Below, piece after piece: positions 10,928 through 23,145 of a DNA stretch of 64,000 bases (its first letter is position 1; the number at the start of each line of letters is the position of its first letter). Source of the DNA: Prinsepia uniflora (taxonomy: Eukaryota > Streptophyta > Magnoliopsida > Rosales > Rosaceae); the NCBI GenBank assembly GCA_032719365.1, contig CM064874.1, positions 40,450,271-40,514,270 of the forward strand, read 5' to 3'. The translations under genes were made by a program, and so were the position numbers. The notes under the pieces were generated by a model. It did no database searches and was not told the origin of the DNA. It was given only the letters and a program-made list of their open reading frames with translations.

Positions 10928-10999
10928 TGATGGGTTAATCCCTCTATTAAGTGGGGGAGAATTTGATGGGTTAATCCCTCCATTAAGTGGAGGAGAATT
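10928..10999 (+). repeat. 36-bp tandem duplication covering copia polypurine tract and LTR start
   Basis: TGATGGGTTAATCCCTC followed by TATTAAGTGGGGGAGAATT occurs at 10928-10963 and again, with a few changes (TCCATTAAGTGGAGGAG), at 10964-10999. GTGGGGGAGA is the expected polypurine tract, and TGATGGGTTAATCCC after it is the LTR start. Either copy could mark the true LTR boundary; 10964 is the simplest choice. Confidence 0.75.
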
Positions 11000-11157
11000 A
11001 ATATGATATGTGGAGTTCCCCAAATGAAGACTTTTGATATCCCAATGCACATGGATGTGTTTTTGGTTAGGTTCATTTCTATGCATGAAAACAAGGAAGA
11101 GCACTTATCGATGGAGATTACTATGCTTATGGGAACTACCATGTAAATGGAGCTAAC
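10964..11157 (+). mobile_element. Copia 3' LTR, first part
   Basis: It follows the polypurine tract downstream of the RNase H end. LTR I interrupts it at 11157/13749. The pre-insertion sequence reads ...GGAGCTAAC joined to AACTTATGCATGAC. Confidence 0.75.
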
Positions 11158-13748
11158 TGACAGGGCCCGTCCCAAATCCCCCCCCGGAATTAACGCGAGA
11201 CGTGCTTGCTCTCGTCTGACACTAAGTGTCAGACAAAGGATAATTCCAACCTTAGCCCCACACAAGGCTTCTAGAGTGCGCTAGGATCGGAGGAGGAGTG
11301 TGATGTCTCTGTCTCCGCTACAGCCCGAATCCGCGATCAACCTTAAGAGCATTAAAACCATTGAAAAGCTGTGACTAGACGAAACTAATAATTTAATAAA
11401 AACATTTCATAAAAAGACAACATTTATGCCCTTCACTAAAAAGTATGCATGCATTCGAAAACCATTTAGTCAAACTATTAGGGCATTGGCCCAAAATCGT
11501 AAATGAAACCAATCATACGGGCCACTGGCCAAATCCATATGGGACTCAGCCTAAAACCATTAATATGGGTCTCAGGCCAAAATTCCATTTCAAGTGGGAC
11601 TCAGCCCAAAACCAATCCTCGGCATCCCTGATGCCTGACATCCGAGATGTTACAATCCACACCACTGTCACGGTTCAAAGCTACGCGTGCTACCCTGGGT
11701 CTCAAATCCCAAGTCTCCCTAGGGTCCACCTAGGTCAATGACCCGCAGATCAATGACCCTCCTTGGGGGGAGGTTTTAACCTCTAGCAATCCTTGCTCCT
11801 GAGTCACTATACGGACCGGTCGCTCCGTGCAATGACCCCCCGCAGGCAATGCCCCGTGACTACTCCAGGATACTACGAGACATCTGGAGGAGACAACCCG
11901 CCACTCCAGGATACTACGAGATGTCTAGAGGGCGTCCATTCATGAGGATGGTATACAGAAAACCATTTTATAAATCATTTTGAAACCATTCAAAGGGCCA
12001 TGCCCGGGTTTTCCATAAACCATCGTAAATCCAACTATGGGTCCCCGACCCGAAATCATGTTTATAAACCAGAACTGGGCCTCATGCCTGATATCATAAC
12101 CAACTGGGCCTCAAGCCCGAATTCGTAAACCAATGGGGCCCCCGACCCGATCATAGAACTCAAATGGGCCTCCAGCCTGATTTCTCATTAAATCAAATGG
12201 ACTCCAAGTCCGATGGTTTCCAACCAAATGGGTCTCATGCCCGATTCCATGTTTCTAAAACCAAAATCTTTCCATTAAACCATCATAGAAAACGCAGCAC
12301 GTATAAGCACAGTATAAAACCATAAATCTCGAAATACGTGCAAATATGTATATACTAAAACACCACAATCAAATGCACTCATGGCATCATAAAACATGTT
12401 CATTAAAGCATATAAACAGTTATGCATGCATTAATTTAGATAATAGAGGGTTACTAACTACACGTCTCTCCCGGGCCAATCACCATTACCGGGACTCCCA
12501 AACCTATCCAAATGATAATAGAGGGTTACTAACTACCTCATTAACCTCTCATTGAAACCTTGTAATTTTTCCGAATTTTTAACTATTTTTAAACTCAATC
12601 ATAAACCTTCGTACATCACGAACTATATCGAAACAATGTCCGATTGACTCGAAACCTGTCCCAAAATGTCCGTTACATCGAAAGGATGTTTTCATATGTT
12701 GAACACTTTCTCAAAAGGAGTCCCCACGCTCCCTCATATGTTTTCATATGTTTTCATACGTGTGGAGCCCACGCTACCTGGTACTGTCATTTTCAACCTT
12801 CGGCAAACCGGGTTCGAACCGGTCTGCTGGTTTTCGGTCTGACCAGACCGGCGGAATTGGTCTAGTCCTATTCCACTCTCATTTTTTGTCTGATTTCTTC
12901 CATTTAAATCCCAATCTCTTCCTCTTTTCATTTCCTATCATTTTATGGACTGAAAACTATAAAAACAAGCCTAAATCCTAACTGTTCGATTTTCCTTTCA
13001 CGGTTCTATTTTCCAATTTAAACCGTGGGCTGCACAGCCACTTTCCACCGTCCAAAAAAATCTCTAAACCTTCCTACAAACCCATTAAACCCTCCTTAAT
13101 CAACAAACATAGCCCCCAACGTCCTATCCCACAATTCGAATTTGAAACATAAAAGGGGTTTTCGGGGTTACCTGTTTCCTAGGCCATCGCCGCTGTCAAG
13201 GGCGGTCCTATCACCACCCAGCCACCATCAGCCTCCTTCCGTTTTTCTCTCAGATCAAAGCCAGGTGGGGGAAGGGATTTGGGGTCGTGTTCGATGGGGT
13301 TTTCGGGTTGGTGGGATCATCAAACAAAAGGGGATGGATATGCATGTAAGGGAAAAGGTGGGTAATGGATGAATGACACTTGTCATTCATCCAGTGGGCC
13401 TGCCCCTAAATATATGGGCCCACTGAATGACAAAACTCTCCCGACTGCCTCGTAAAATGTGTTGCTATGAATAGTACCTTAGAACTTCCGTGAACCGTAA
13501 CTTTCCCGTGGAATGTCCGATTTCGACGTGTCGTCTGTCTACAGACTCGTATCAACCCAATCTACGTAACGATCCTCGGCCCTCGGGCATCAGACCTCTC
13601 AGGTGGAAAGTCAAATTTTTGTCCTCATTTAAGGGAAAAATCGTAATTTCGCGTTGAACGTTCGATAATCCTTGGCTAATCTCCGATTAGCCTCACTAAT
13701 CCATAATTAGTCTTAATTAATCCTTAAAATTAGGGATGAGTCGTTACA
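11158..13748 (-). mobile_element. LTR I: minus-strand family LTR (2591 bp) inside the copia LTR
   Basis: The ends TGACAGGGCCCGTCCC (11158) and GATGAGTCGTTACA (13748) match the family. The left flank ends CTAAC and the right flank begins CAAC, consistent with a 5-bp TSD CTAAC that lost one base on the right. There is no internal region, so it is probably a solo LTR. A 77-bp local duplication repeats GAGGGTTACTAACTAC at about 12447 and 12523. Its palindrome (13367-13392) carries a compensatory change relative to other copies. The hairpin minisatellite is reduced to one degenerate unit near 12000. Confidence 0.88.
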
Positions 13749-14150
13749 CAACAACTTATGCATGACTATGCATTGATGGCTTCCTTCCATCCATCCCTAT
13801 ATAAAGGAGAGGAATTGAGCATTCTCAATCATCCTTCAAACAACAAGTGATCGGCCAAAAGTGAGGGTGAGAAGAGAGTTCCTCCTTATGTGATAAATAT
13901 AGAGATAGTATCTCTTTTGAGAAAAAAAAAGTGAGATCTTCTTGTGTGAATTCAAAAGAGATTTATGTATCCACTTTTGAGTGAGATTGTACTTATAATC
14001 CCATTATTCCTAGTGAAAGAATTTTGGTGCTGCTGTCCCATGACGTAGGCACACTGCAGAACCTCGTTAAATTTCAGTGTTCTCTTTTACCTTTTTTACT
14101 TCCACTTTATTTCTGCTAATTTATTTACTCAATTTATTTTGAGGGTGGGA
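13749..14150 (+). mobile_element. Copia 3' LTR, second part (end approximate)
   Basis: A TATA box and a typical copia leader follow the LTR I insertion (CATGACGTAGGCACACTGC, then CTCGTTAAATTTCAGTG near 14042-14085, a layout common in plant Tork/SIRE-like LTRs). The exact LTR end could not be fixed because no TSD partner exists for the truncated 5' side. Confidence 0.6.
13798..13805 (+). promoter_or_regulatory. TATA box of the copia LTR
   Basis: TATATAAA is followed by GGAGAGGAATTGAGC, about 240 bp before the conserved GACGTAGGCACACTGC leader segment. This is the expected position of the U3 promoter in a copia LTR. Confidence 0.65.
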
Positions 14151-15060
14151 AAAGTTTGATCATGGTGATTATAATTATCTATTGATTTGTGCATCTTTTC
14201 TCACACATAGCTCGGAATTGAGCTAGTTGGACAGTCTATGAGGACATTTATTTTATAACTGTGATGCATGCATAGTTAAATATTTTAAATATTTTATTGC
14301 ATGATTTGATTGCAATGGGTTGAGATGTGATTTGAAATTATTATTGGATGGTTTCTGAATTTGTTGATTGAGTTCTAGACACAGTTTTTATGGCTGTTTT
14401 TTAGAAACAGTATTTTGGGCTCAAGCCCCAGGTCTGGAAATGTTTTGACTTGGTTTATGTTAACGATTTATGGTAAAGCATGTTTTCTTGGTTTTATTTT
14501 TGTTTTCCATGGTTAACCATCCTCAGATGTGGTCAGCGCTCAAATGTCGGGAGCTCAGCTCTGCAGATCCTGAGGTTCGAGATATGACATATCTGAATAG
14601 GAGCAACCTGTGCTGGCGGTGGCTTCCGAGACGTCGTTGATTCCATATATGGGACTCAGACGTTCGGAGCTCGGGTTCGCAGATCATGAAGTTGTCTACA
14701 TAATACAAGATGTTCAGCTGGAAAAGGGCATGATATGCAGCTAGAAGAGACCAGGTTATTGGGGATTGGTTGGTCTGGATTCATTGATGCTGTGTCCAGG
14801 GATTTCTACCCATGTTTTGATAAAAAGGGGATTTAAGGGAAATCTGGGCCGCGAGCTTTTATTACATGTTATGATTTGTGAGTCCCACAATTGATTTGAT
14901 TAGATGTGTTCAAGTTTTATTATGCATGCATGGTTGATTTGATTGGATGTGTTCAAGTTTTATTATGCATGCATGTTTTATAATTGGAGGGAAAACGTTT
15001 ATTTCCTTGAAATGGATTTTCAAATAATGTTTATTTTTGTCCATTCACACTTTCACTCAT
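14151..15060 (+). mobile_element. Plus-strand family LTR, 3' half (probably LTR J continuing)
   Basis: Landmarks of plus-strand family LTRs appear: CTCGGAATTGAGCTAGTTGG (also at 42390), GTGATGCATGCATAG near 14262, GGTTTTGATAAAAAGG, and a TTTTTGTCCATTCACAC block near 15037 (the family's GTCCACTCACAG block). The copia element lies where J left off, so J is the simplest parent, but divergence is too high to be sure. Confidence 0.5.
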
Positions 15061-15859
15061 TTTGATGACCCTTCAATCAATTGCACCAAGATTGGGGCTA
15101 ATTGAGTGGTGGAGGCATGCACGGAAATCAGTATAATTATCCTTTGTCTGACAAACAAGTGTTAAAGGTAGTTTCAGAACTTTGGATTGCTTGTTAAATT
15201 GGAGCATGACAAGGAACATATCAACGAATTTTTCTAGCGGTTCCTGTGAATTTGGATTCAAAGCATTGTGATACTGATTTAAGGTTCGTTTAATCAATGT
15301 CAAGCCTCCAAGACGCAAGCCCCATGCACATCATGGTGATGAGACGGATATATGAGGAGTATATAGGATCCCATGATAGACTTAGGGATAGAATGAACCG
15401 TGGATTACTGGGGTCAGACATTGGATACTACGCTCTAGTATAGGAGAACTTATGTGGGTCCAGATAGTGAGTGGGCCCAGAGGCTAGGATCATAGCATTT
15501 ACGGATGAATTGGACCCGAATGAGATAAATGAGTAAGCTCCTTAGTTAGAGTGAGTTTGGGGGTTTTGAGATGGCGAGAGATGCTCTATAGGATATCGTA
15601 TACATATCTATGTTTTCGCTTGGTGACTAGCCATGCCAATGGTGGCATGGATTACGATATACCAGATTAAGACTCAGAAGGAATCAGATTATGAAACTAG
15701 GACTTGAGAGGAGTTAGAGAGTTTAAATATCAATTACCGCTCTGAATAGCGACCGAAGATTCAGGTAGGAACCTAAGACTTTGTTGTGGGTTTTATAATT
15801 ACAGTTGTTTGACAAACATGTTTGAATTTCGCTGATGAAATTCTGTAAAGGAGGTAGAT
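15061..15859 (+). mobile_element. Internal region of an old plus-strand element, ending in a polypurine tract
   Basis: There is no LTR landmark here. It ends with AAAGGAGGTAGA (15847-15858) immediately before an LTR start at 15860, the polypurine tract arrangement. No gag or pol motif is visible. A minus-strand frame of 81 codons (15073-15318, starting MRLGGLTLIKRTLNQYHNAL) is not recognised and is probably chance. Confidence 0.5.
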
Positions 15860-16271
15860 TGTAATGACCCAAAAATTTGAAAAGGGAATTCTGGGAGTTT
15901 TAAAAGGGGATTGACAATTTTTCCCTTGTATGTCAAAAGTTGACTTTTCTCAGAATACTTTTTGGACTATTCGTGATAACCATTACGTAGACCTTGGAGT
16001 CCTGAGTCCGTATGCAGGTGACATGTTGGAATCGGAAATTGCACAGGTTTGATACGGGTCTAAACGTGAAAAATCAAAGATTTGAGTTGTGTTTTTATGT
16101 GAGCTGTTGATGTTTTAACATCATAGGATTTTTTTGGGGAAGATTAGATTATTTTAGACTCTTTAAATGTGAAAATTGGGCTGAAAATGGACAAGATGGA
16201 ATCTGGTTGGATTGTCGGGTCAGGTGGGTTATGCAGACCTAACTGGAGGTTGAAGCTGAATTGTAATAGCA
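15860..16271 (+). mobile_element. LTR H: start of a plus-strand 3' LTR, interrupted by LTR G
   Basis: It begins TGTAATGACCCAAAAATTTG after a polypurine tract and shares with the family the TTTTTCCCTTG, AAAGTTGACTTTT and ATTACGTAGACCTTGGAG blocks. It is strongly diverged from LTR J, so the two are unlikely to be LTRs of one insertion. LTR G follows at 16272; the probable continuation is 42227-42416. Confidence 0.6.
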
Positions 16272-17703
16272 TGTGAGGCCCACACACAACACATGAATAC
16301 ACTTTGGTAATTGTACCAATCGTGCTCCCATCTAACACAACACGACAAAACAATGCCAGACAAGGGATAAAGGAACTAACATAAATGTTATTTAAACTAG
16401 TCCAACCAGTCAACAGTAATTACACGACTGTACAATAAGTTACAAAAAAACCTACTCTGTAAGACAACCAGTAAGCAGCAACAGATAGGATATGCCTATC
16501 TCCTTGGACTAGCCCCAACGCCTATGAAACCGGCCTGGAGGGTCAGAAAAAAATAACAAAAAATGTGAGTGGACAAAAATAAACAGTTGAAAAACCATTT
16601 TCCGAAATCATTAATTTACCTCTGTTTATAAAGCATGCATGCATAGTCAGTTAAACCATTTCTTTCAAGTAAAAACAATATATATGAAAACTTCTAGACA
16701 CAAATAATAGTTAAAAACATTTATGGCCCATTCTCGTATCCAACCTCAATCTCATACCATAACCTGTCAAGATATCCATGCAACACGTGCAAAGCTCTAG
16801 GACTACTCAGGTCCAAGCGCATTGTCGGGATCGAACCTTCGATAGATATCATACATAAGAACTCCTGAGACCGAACCTCCCAGGGATGCTCGTTAGCAGG
16901 GAGTGCGTCATGACCTCTCCCGCGGGGGGGGAGCACATCGCATCCCGAAGGCGAGCAACAATACCATACACATAATCTCAATAAGCACGGAGAATTCTCA
17001 TAGTGAAAATAGTGGAAACTCATTTCATAAACAGTTGTATTTTCAAATCAAATCAGTTATTTACATAGGGTCTCAGCCCAAAACATGGTCCCACAAATAT
17101 CGTAAAAACAATGTCCAGTATGATCGAATCATTATAAACTTTTGTGCAATTCATCATTCAACATAATATGCGAACTTTTTATTTCAAACCATGCTCATAA
17201 GATCATTTAAAATGTTTATGCATGCATCATTTTAAAAGTCGAAGTCCACTCACACTCAGTCCAAGCTGCTGGCTCAACCTTGAGCTAGATGTCCCTCCGA
17301 AGTCTTATGATCGTTTCTGCCTGTCAAACATAACGAGTAATGGTCACTAGACATTTATAATACCTCATGATGGAAACCCCTAAATACCGGAACAGTAAAT
17401 GCAACTCGAACACGCAACTCGAGATTACAAACACTCCAAACACTACACAAACAACATCTTATCGACCTGAAACCACCACCATTGGATTCAGATTGTCGAA
17501 ACCTTTCGGATAAGACTAGTTTAACCTCAAAATTTGTGCCCATGAGCCCTCACGTACCTATCAAAGTTCAGCCAACGTCGGTCATCGCTAACATTAGCCC
17601 TACTGACATCTGACAACTGCCATGTGGCACCACCTCATTGGTCCACGTGTTCTTACAATGCTGACATGGCACTGCCACACAGATGCTAACTGGCCTTGAC
17701 ACA
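16272..17703 (-). mobile_element. LTR G, left part (minus strand, diverged family LTR)
   Basis: TGTGAGGCCCACACAC at 16272 stands at the same distance from the TGCTCCCATC block as TGACAGG does in other copies. It carries the AATGTGAGTGGACAAA and AAGCATGCATGCATAG landmarks (16564, 16630). LTR E interrupts it at 17703/37330 and LTR F at 37946/41907. Its own sequence sums to about 2.37 kb. No TSD was found at its outer ends, so its exact left edge is uncertain. Confidence 0.65.
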
Positions 17704-20118
17704 TGACAGGACCCGTCCCAATCCTGCTGGATTATGGTGGGACGTACTTGCTCCCGTTCGACACTGCATGTCAGACTAGGGATAAACTCGTCATCCGCTC
17801 AGGGTCCATCAGAGTACTCCAGGATCGGCGGTGGCATATAATGTCTCAATCTCTACTACAGCCCTCATCCGCTGTCAACCTGAAGGGTATTAAGACCATA
17901 AAAGTTGTGAGTGAACAAAACAACAGTTTATTAAACACATTTATATCAAAAGACATTTATATCCTTCACGTAAAAGTATGCATGCATCGTAAAACAGTTA
18001 TTTCACATTCTTTCTCGGAAGCAAGACGTATTGCTTCGCAATTCAAAACACAGTGAAAAATGCTTCTCAATCGAAGCCATCATCCCAGAAGGGTCTCCGT
18101 CCAAAACAGAAAACACAAACAGAACCTCGGCCCAATCCATAGAACACGTGGGAACACATCCCATGGGAACTAATCCTAATATTAGTCACGATTCTCATCC
18201 TATCACATGTGTATACTGCTCAGGACCGCTCACAATCCTAGCATGTCGCCTTGAACACATCACTTGCCGCGACCGTCTCTAGATCATCGCAAACACATCA
18301 CCGATCGATCTCAGAATATCTCATCATCACTCCTAAGTCGAGCCTCCCTTGGTCACTGCTTATCGCGGCTGCTCGACAACATGCAGTGCATCGTGACCTC
18401 TCCAGAAGGAACACATCACAATTTGGAGGTGAGAGCTGTAACACCCGGGACGAACCTGAATGTTATCATCATACATAGGGCCTCAAAACATGGAACATCA
18501 TCAAATGGGTCACAGCCCGAAAATCCATTGTCCTACGACACTTCACATTCCAGGATTCCTCGAATCCTATCAAATCCACAACTAGGTCTCATGCTCGAAA
18601 TACCTTTCATAAAACTCATAACTGGGTCACCGACACTTCACATCCCAGGATTCCTCGGATCCTATCAAATCCACAACTAGGTCTAATGCCGAAATACCTT
18701 TCATAAAACTCATAATTGGGTCACTGCCCAACTTATCTTTGACTATACTCTAAGTCAAACCTCAAATCAACTGGGTCATATGCCCGAAAGATATTTTCAA
18801 AGCTGAAAACCGGTTCTCATTTCTAAAACACTTTCAAATCATCTTTCAACTGGGACTCGTGCCCGAATCTTGATTTCACGAATCTCCGTGAAATCCACAA
18901 AAATCATAACTCACTTCCTTGGTTTCAGGCCTCTCCGTGAAACCTTCGGAATATAATAAAACACAGGCACGTAGCATACTCGGTTGAAGCCCAAACATCA
19001 CATAGAGCACAAATCTCGAACTACGTGCACTAACGTATTTTCCTCCGAAAATGCTTAACAAATCACATTTAAATCTCATGAACTCATGACATCTCAAAAC
19101 ATATTCATAAACATATATAAAACATTTATGCATGCATCATAATCTTAAAAACAAATCCACTCAAAAACCGTCCAAGCTACAGCCTCGATATGCGTGCCAT
19201 AAGCTTCCCAGGCTGAATCACCATCTCCGGAACTCCCGGACATGTCTAAACCATACCCGAGGATCACTAACTACCTCAAATATGTTAACATTGAATCCCA
19301 GAAATTTCTCGGATTTTTGAACGTATTTAAAATAAACGCTAAATCGTCGGACACTCAAAACTACCCTGAAACGGTGTCCAATCGACTCGAAACTTATGTC
19401 AAAATGTTCGTTACATCGAAAGGATGAAAACACATGTTGATCGTGACTTGAAATATGGTCCCACACTCCCTCATGCGCTGCCCAAAGGCCTTGCATGTAA
19501 AACCCACGCGCAAGTGAACAATGTCACCTTCAACCTCGGGTGAAACATGTTTTTCCTGGTTTTCCAGTTCGACCGACCTGGCTAACCAGCGCGACCGGTT
19601 CTCCCAATTCCATCAACCATCCCTTTCTGTTTTTCATCCTACCTCTTCGTCTCACCCATCCTAATCGATCTACAGTCCAAAAAATGAGAAACTAGGTCAA
19701 GAACACACATGTTCGAAGTGGGGTGGTAATGGAAACCTGCCACCGTGCTCCACCGTCGACTCTGGCCTCCTTCGTCCTTGTTCTCGATCCCAATCATCTC
19801 GAGAGACCACCCGAAAGTAAACCCAATCATTAGAACCGATCAAAAAGCCCTAGAAATTGAATTTGAATTTTGAACCCAAAAGCTTACCATTCACAGTTTC
19901 CCAGCCACCGTCCACGACGGTCCTTGACCTTGCCACCGCTCAGCTCGTCTCGACCTTCTCTTCCTTTTTTATTTACAGGTCACAATCATCAGGTGAGGTT
20001 TTGGGGGTGTTTGTGAGAGATGGGGTTGCCCGAGTTATGGGTTCCGAGTTAGGAAAATCAAAGAAGAAGGATGAAACAGATGAAGATGATATGCATGATT
20101 GTGTGTTTGTGGGCAATG
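17704..20118 (-). mobile_element. Solo LTR E, left part
   Basis: It begins TGACAGGACCCGTCCC at 17704. The complete plus-strand element splits it at TSD CAATG (20114-20118 / 36943-36947), and it finishes at 36943-37329. The combined LTR is about 2.8 kb. Outer flanks are ACACA (17699-17703) and TCACA (37330-37334), a 4/5 TSD. It lies in the ACGT-rich block of LTR G. Confidence 0.88.
18536..18724. repeat. Tandem duplication, two copies of about 95 bp, in LTR E
   Basis: CGACACTTCACATTCCAGG...AACTGGGTCAC at 18536-18630 is repeated at 18631-18724 with a handful of substitutions and one deletion. It is unique to this LTR copy. Confidence 0.9.
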
Positions 20119-23100
20119 TGCAACGACCTAACCCAAATTTCGGGATTAGATTAGTGACTAATCAAGGATTAGTGAGATTAATCGGTGATTAGTGGGGTAC
20201 TTTCAGACGGACGGTGCAAAATAACGATTTTCCCCTAAAATGGGCAAAACATTGACTTTTCATTCTGGGGTTAAATGGACTTTAGCTGATGACTGTGACG
20301 TAGTTTGGGACGTCACGAGTTCATAGACAGGTGGAACGTTCAATTTCGACATTCGAGGAAGAAGTTATGACGTTTGGAAGTTCTTGGGTATTTTGGTAAT
20401 TTGGTTAAAAGGGGCAAATAGTTGACTTTTGACCTGGGAGGTCTGATGGCCTAGGATCGAGGACCGTTACGTAGATCGGATCGATATGAATCGGTAGACA
20501 GGCGGCACACCGAAATCTGACGCCAAACAGAGAAGTTACGCTTCACGGATGTTTCGGTGCACTATTACACGATTTACGAGACAGACTACTTTTGTATCCT
20601 AGTGGGCCCAGATATTTAAGTCCTGCTCAATGGATATGACAAGTCTCACTCATCCACAAGCCACCCTTATACATTCATGCATATCATTTTCATTCTTTGT
20701 TCGTCCAAAACCAAAACCCAATCTCATCCATCCCCTATCAAACCGTCACCCAATCCTCTCCCTCACCTAACCCAATCCATGAAGGAGACAGAGACTGTAC
20801 TGATGAGCTGAGGACGACGTGGAGGCGGCTGGGCCGTCGTGCACGGTGGAGAAAGGAGGTATGCTCGGTTTTGCCCATTTTGCTTTTTATTTCGATTTGG
20901 GCTTCATGGAAAATTTTGGGTGTTTGGATGAGGATTTTTAGGTTTTTAGGAAGATAATAGGATGGTTTTGGATGGCTGTGAAGGGCTGGGTAGCCCAAGG
21001 AATGATCGGGAAACATTGAACCGTGAATGGAGGAATTGAACGGGTCGGTTTAGGGGTTTGTTCTTGGTTTTCTTCATACCTTTAGACTCCTAGGGACTAA
21101 ATAGGAAGAATGGAATCGAAATGGAAGAGAACAGACCAAAAATAAGGGAGATAAGGGGCTAAACCAGCCACGCCGGTTTGGCTGGACCGGCTGCACAGGA
21201 CCGGCCGTTTCGGACCGGTCTAGAGGTTGAAGACGATCCACAGTACCCGACGCGTGGGCTTCACGCACAGGGAATTCAAGCTGCGCGTGGGGGCGCGTGA
21301 GCCACCTATTGGGGATGACTTCAACATGACTTTGAATCTATTCGACGTAACGAACATTTTGGGACTGGTTTCGTGTCGATCAGACACCTTCTCGATAATG
21401 TTCGGGACATCCGAAGGTTTAGGATCGGGATTAAAAATAGTTAAAACTTGCAGAAAATTTTGAGGCTTTAGTAAGGGGTTATTTAAGTTTTTAGTAACCC
21501 TTTATTACGATTTGGATAGGTTTGGAGGTCCCGGTGACGGTGTTTGGCCTGGGAGAGCCATATGGCACGAGAATCAAGGCGGTAGCTTAGGATGGTCTGT
21601 GAGTGGACCTTGATTTCTAAACTGTGATGCATGCATAAATGTTTTATATGGCTTATGAATATGATTCTATGATGATGATTTGGATGATTGTGATTTACAA
21701 GGTTTCACGTATTTCGAGGCGATTTAGGTGTTTGAACGTAAATCGAGGTTTTCAGTTTTGCACTGATTTTCCGTGCTTATAGTTTTGGAAATGATTTCAT
21801 GAATTGGTTTTGGATGTGAAAAGGTAAACTCGGGTTCGAGACCCATTTGTTTTGGAAACCCTCGGACTCGATGTCCATTTAGTTACGTTCTCGGGCCAGA
21901 GGCCCAATTGGTTCTTGAATTGGTTTCAGATTTGGAAATATGGATCGGGCATTAGACCCATTTGTTTTATGAACTCTCAGACTTGAAGTCCATTTGATTT
22001 AACGAGACATCGTGTCGAAGGCCCAGTTAATTTACATATCGGACTCGACGCTCAGTTGGTTTACGAATCTGGCTCGGAGCCCAGTTGACTTACGTATCAG
22101 GCACAAGGCCCATTTGGTTTACGATATCGCACACGAGGCCCATTTGGTATACGAAATTGGGCACGAGGCCCAGTTGGTTTACGATTCGGGGCGGAGGCCC
22201 AGTTTGTATATGGTTCCGGGCTTAGGGCCTAGTTATGTTTTTAAGATTGTGATTTTGGGTCAAGGACCTATAAATGGATTTATGGTTCATGATAGTTTAT
22301 GGGGACTGACATGAACCGTTGAAAGGTTTTTATGGTTCATGACGGTGTATGGGGACCGGGCATGAACCCTTGAAAGGTTTTGAGAATGTTTTCAAAAGGT
22401 TTTTCGTATACCATCCTTTATATATGAATTGTCTCCTCCAGGGAGGGTCGTTGGCCTGGATGGATGCCGAAGTAGTCACGAAGCACTGACTAAGTGGAGT
22501 CGCCCCCGTTGGGTTCCTTACTCTCAGAAAGGCTATGGATTATAACCCCCAGGGAGGGTCATTGATCTACGAACATTGACCTGGGTGGACCATAGGGAGA
22601 CTCGGGCTTTGAGACCCTGGTTAGCACGCGCGTAGCTCTAAATACCATGACAGGATTGGTTATATGATATTGATAAACATGGTTTCAATTGGTTTGCGAA
22701 ATTGTGTTTTATGATTGATAAATGGATTTGGGCTGAGATCCCATATATGTTTATTATTTTCTAGTTTTCTGTAAATGGATTTGGGCAGGGGCCCGTTTGG
22801 ATTTAGTTGTTTAAACATATGTGGTTTGATAAATGATTTTCCTATGCATGCATGCTTTTTAGTGAAGGGCATAAAGGTCTTTTATGAAATATGTTTTATA
22901 AACTCTTTTATTTTTGTCCACTCACAGTCTTTCTGTTTTCAATGCCCTTCAGGTTGAATATGGTGTGGACTGTAGCAGAGACTGAGACATCACATACCTC
23001 CTCTGGATCCCGGCGTACTCTGGAAGCCGTTCACGCTAAAGGTTCAAATTTTCCCTAGTCTGACACTCCGTGTCAGACGGGATCAGAAGCGTCCCTCGTT

Positions 23101-23131
23101 AATCCCGGGGGGATTGTGATGATTCCTGACA
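20119..23131 (+). mobile_element. 5' LTR of the complete plus-strand LARD-like element (3013 bp)
   Basis: It begins TGCAACGACCTAACCC (a mutated TGTAACGACCCGTCCC) and ends GATTCCTGACA at 23131, followed at once by a primer-binding site. The TSD CAATG before it (20114-20118) recurs after the 3' LTR (36943-36947). Inside are a degenerate palindrome (about 20627-20662), an RY motif GATGCATGCAT (21628), the GGGCACGAGGCCC array (22010-22245), two hairpin units (22282-22372) and the 9-bp stem-loop (23061-23081). Confidence 0.93.
22010..22245 (+). repeat. GGGCACGAGGCCCAGTTGGTTTACG tandem array (about 40-bp units)
   Basis: Roughly six degenerate units carry CCCAGTTGGTTTACG and CGGGCACGAGGCCCA. A matching array is in the 3' LTR at about 35810-36055, and reverse-complement versions (CTGGGTCTCGTGCCCGA) occur in the minus-strand LTRs. 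Confidence 0.75.
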
Positions 23132-23133
23132 AA

Positions 23134-23145
23134 TGGTATTAGAGC
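23134..23145 (+). other. Primer-binding site (initiator tRNA-Met type)
   Basis: TGGTATTAGAGC lies two bases after the LTR end and differs at one position from TGGTATCAGAGC, the sequence complementary to the 3' end of plant initiator tRNA-Met. It fixes the element's strand and the boundary of its 5' LTR. Confidence 0.9.

Noticed and set aside
15073..15318. 81-codon minus-strand frame as a real gene
   Set aside because: No recognised domain, single copy in the window, inside an old element's internal region. Its length is within what chance allows.
2557..16271. LTR J and LTR H as the two LTRs of one element
   Set aside because: They share family blocks but differ too much in sequence and length at their starts to be products of one reverse transcription event.
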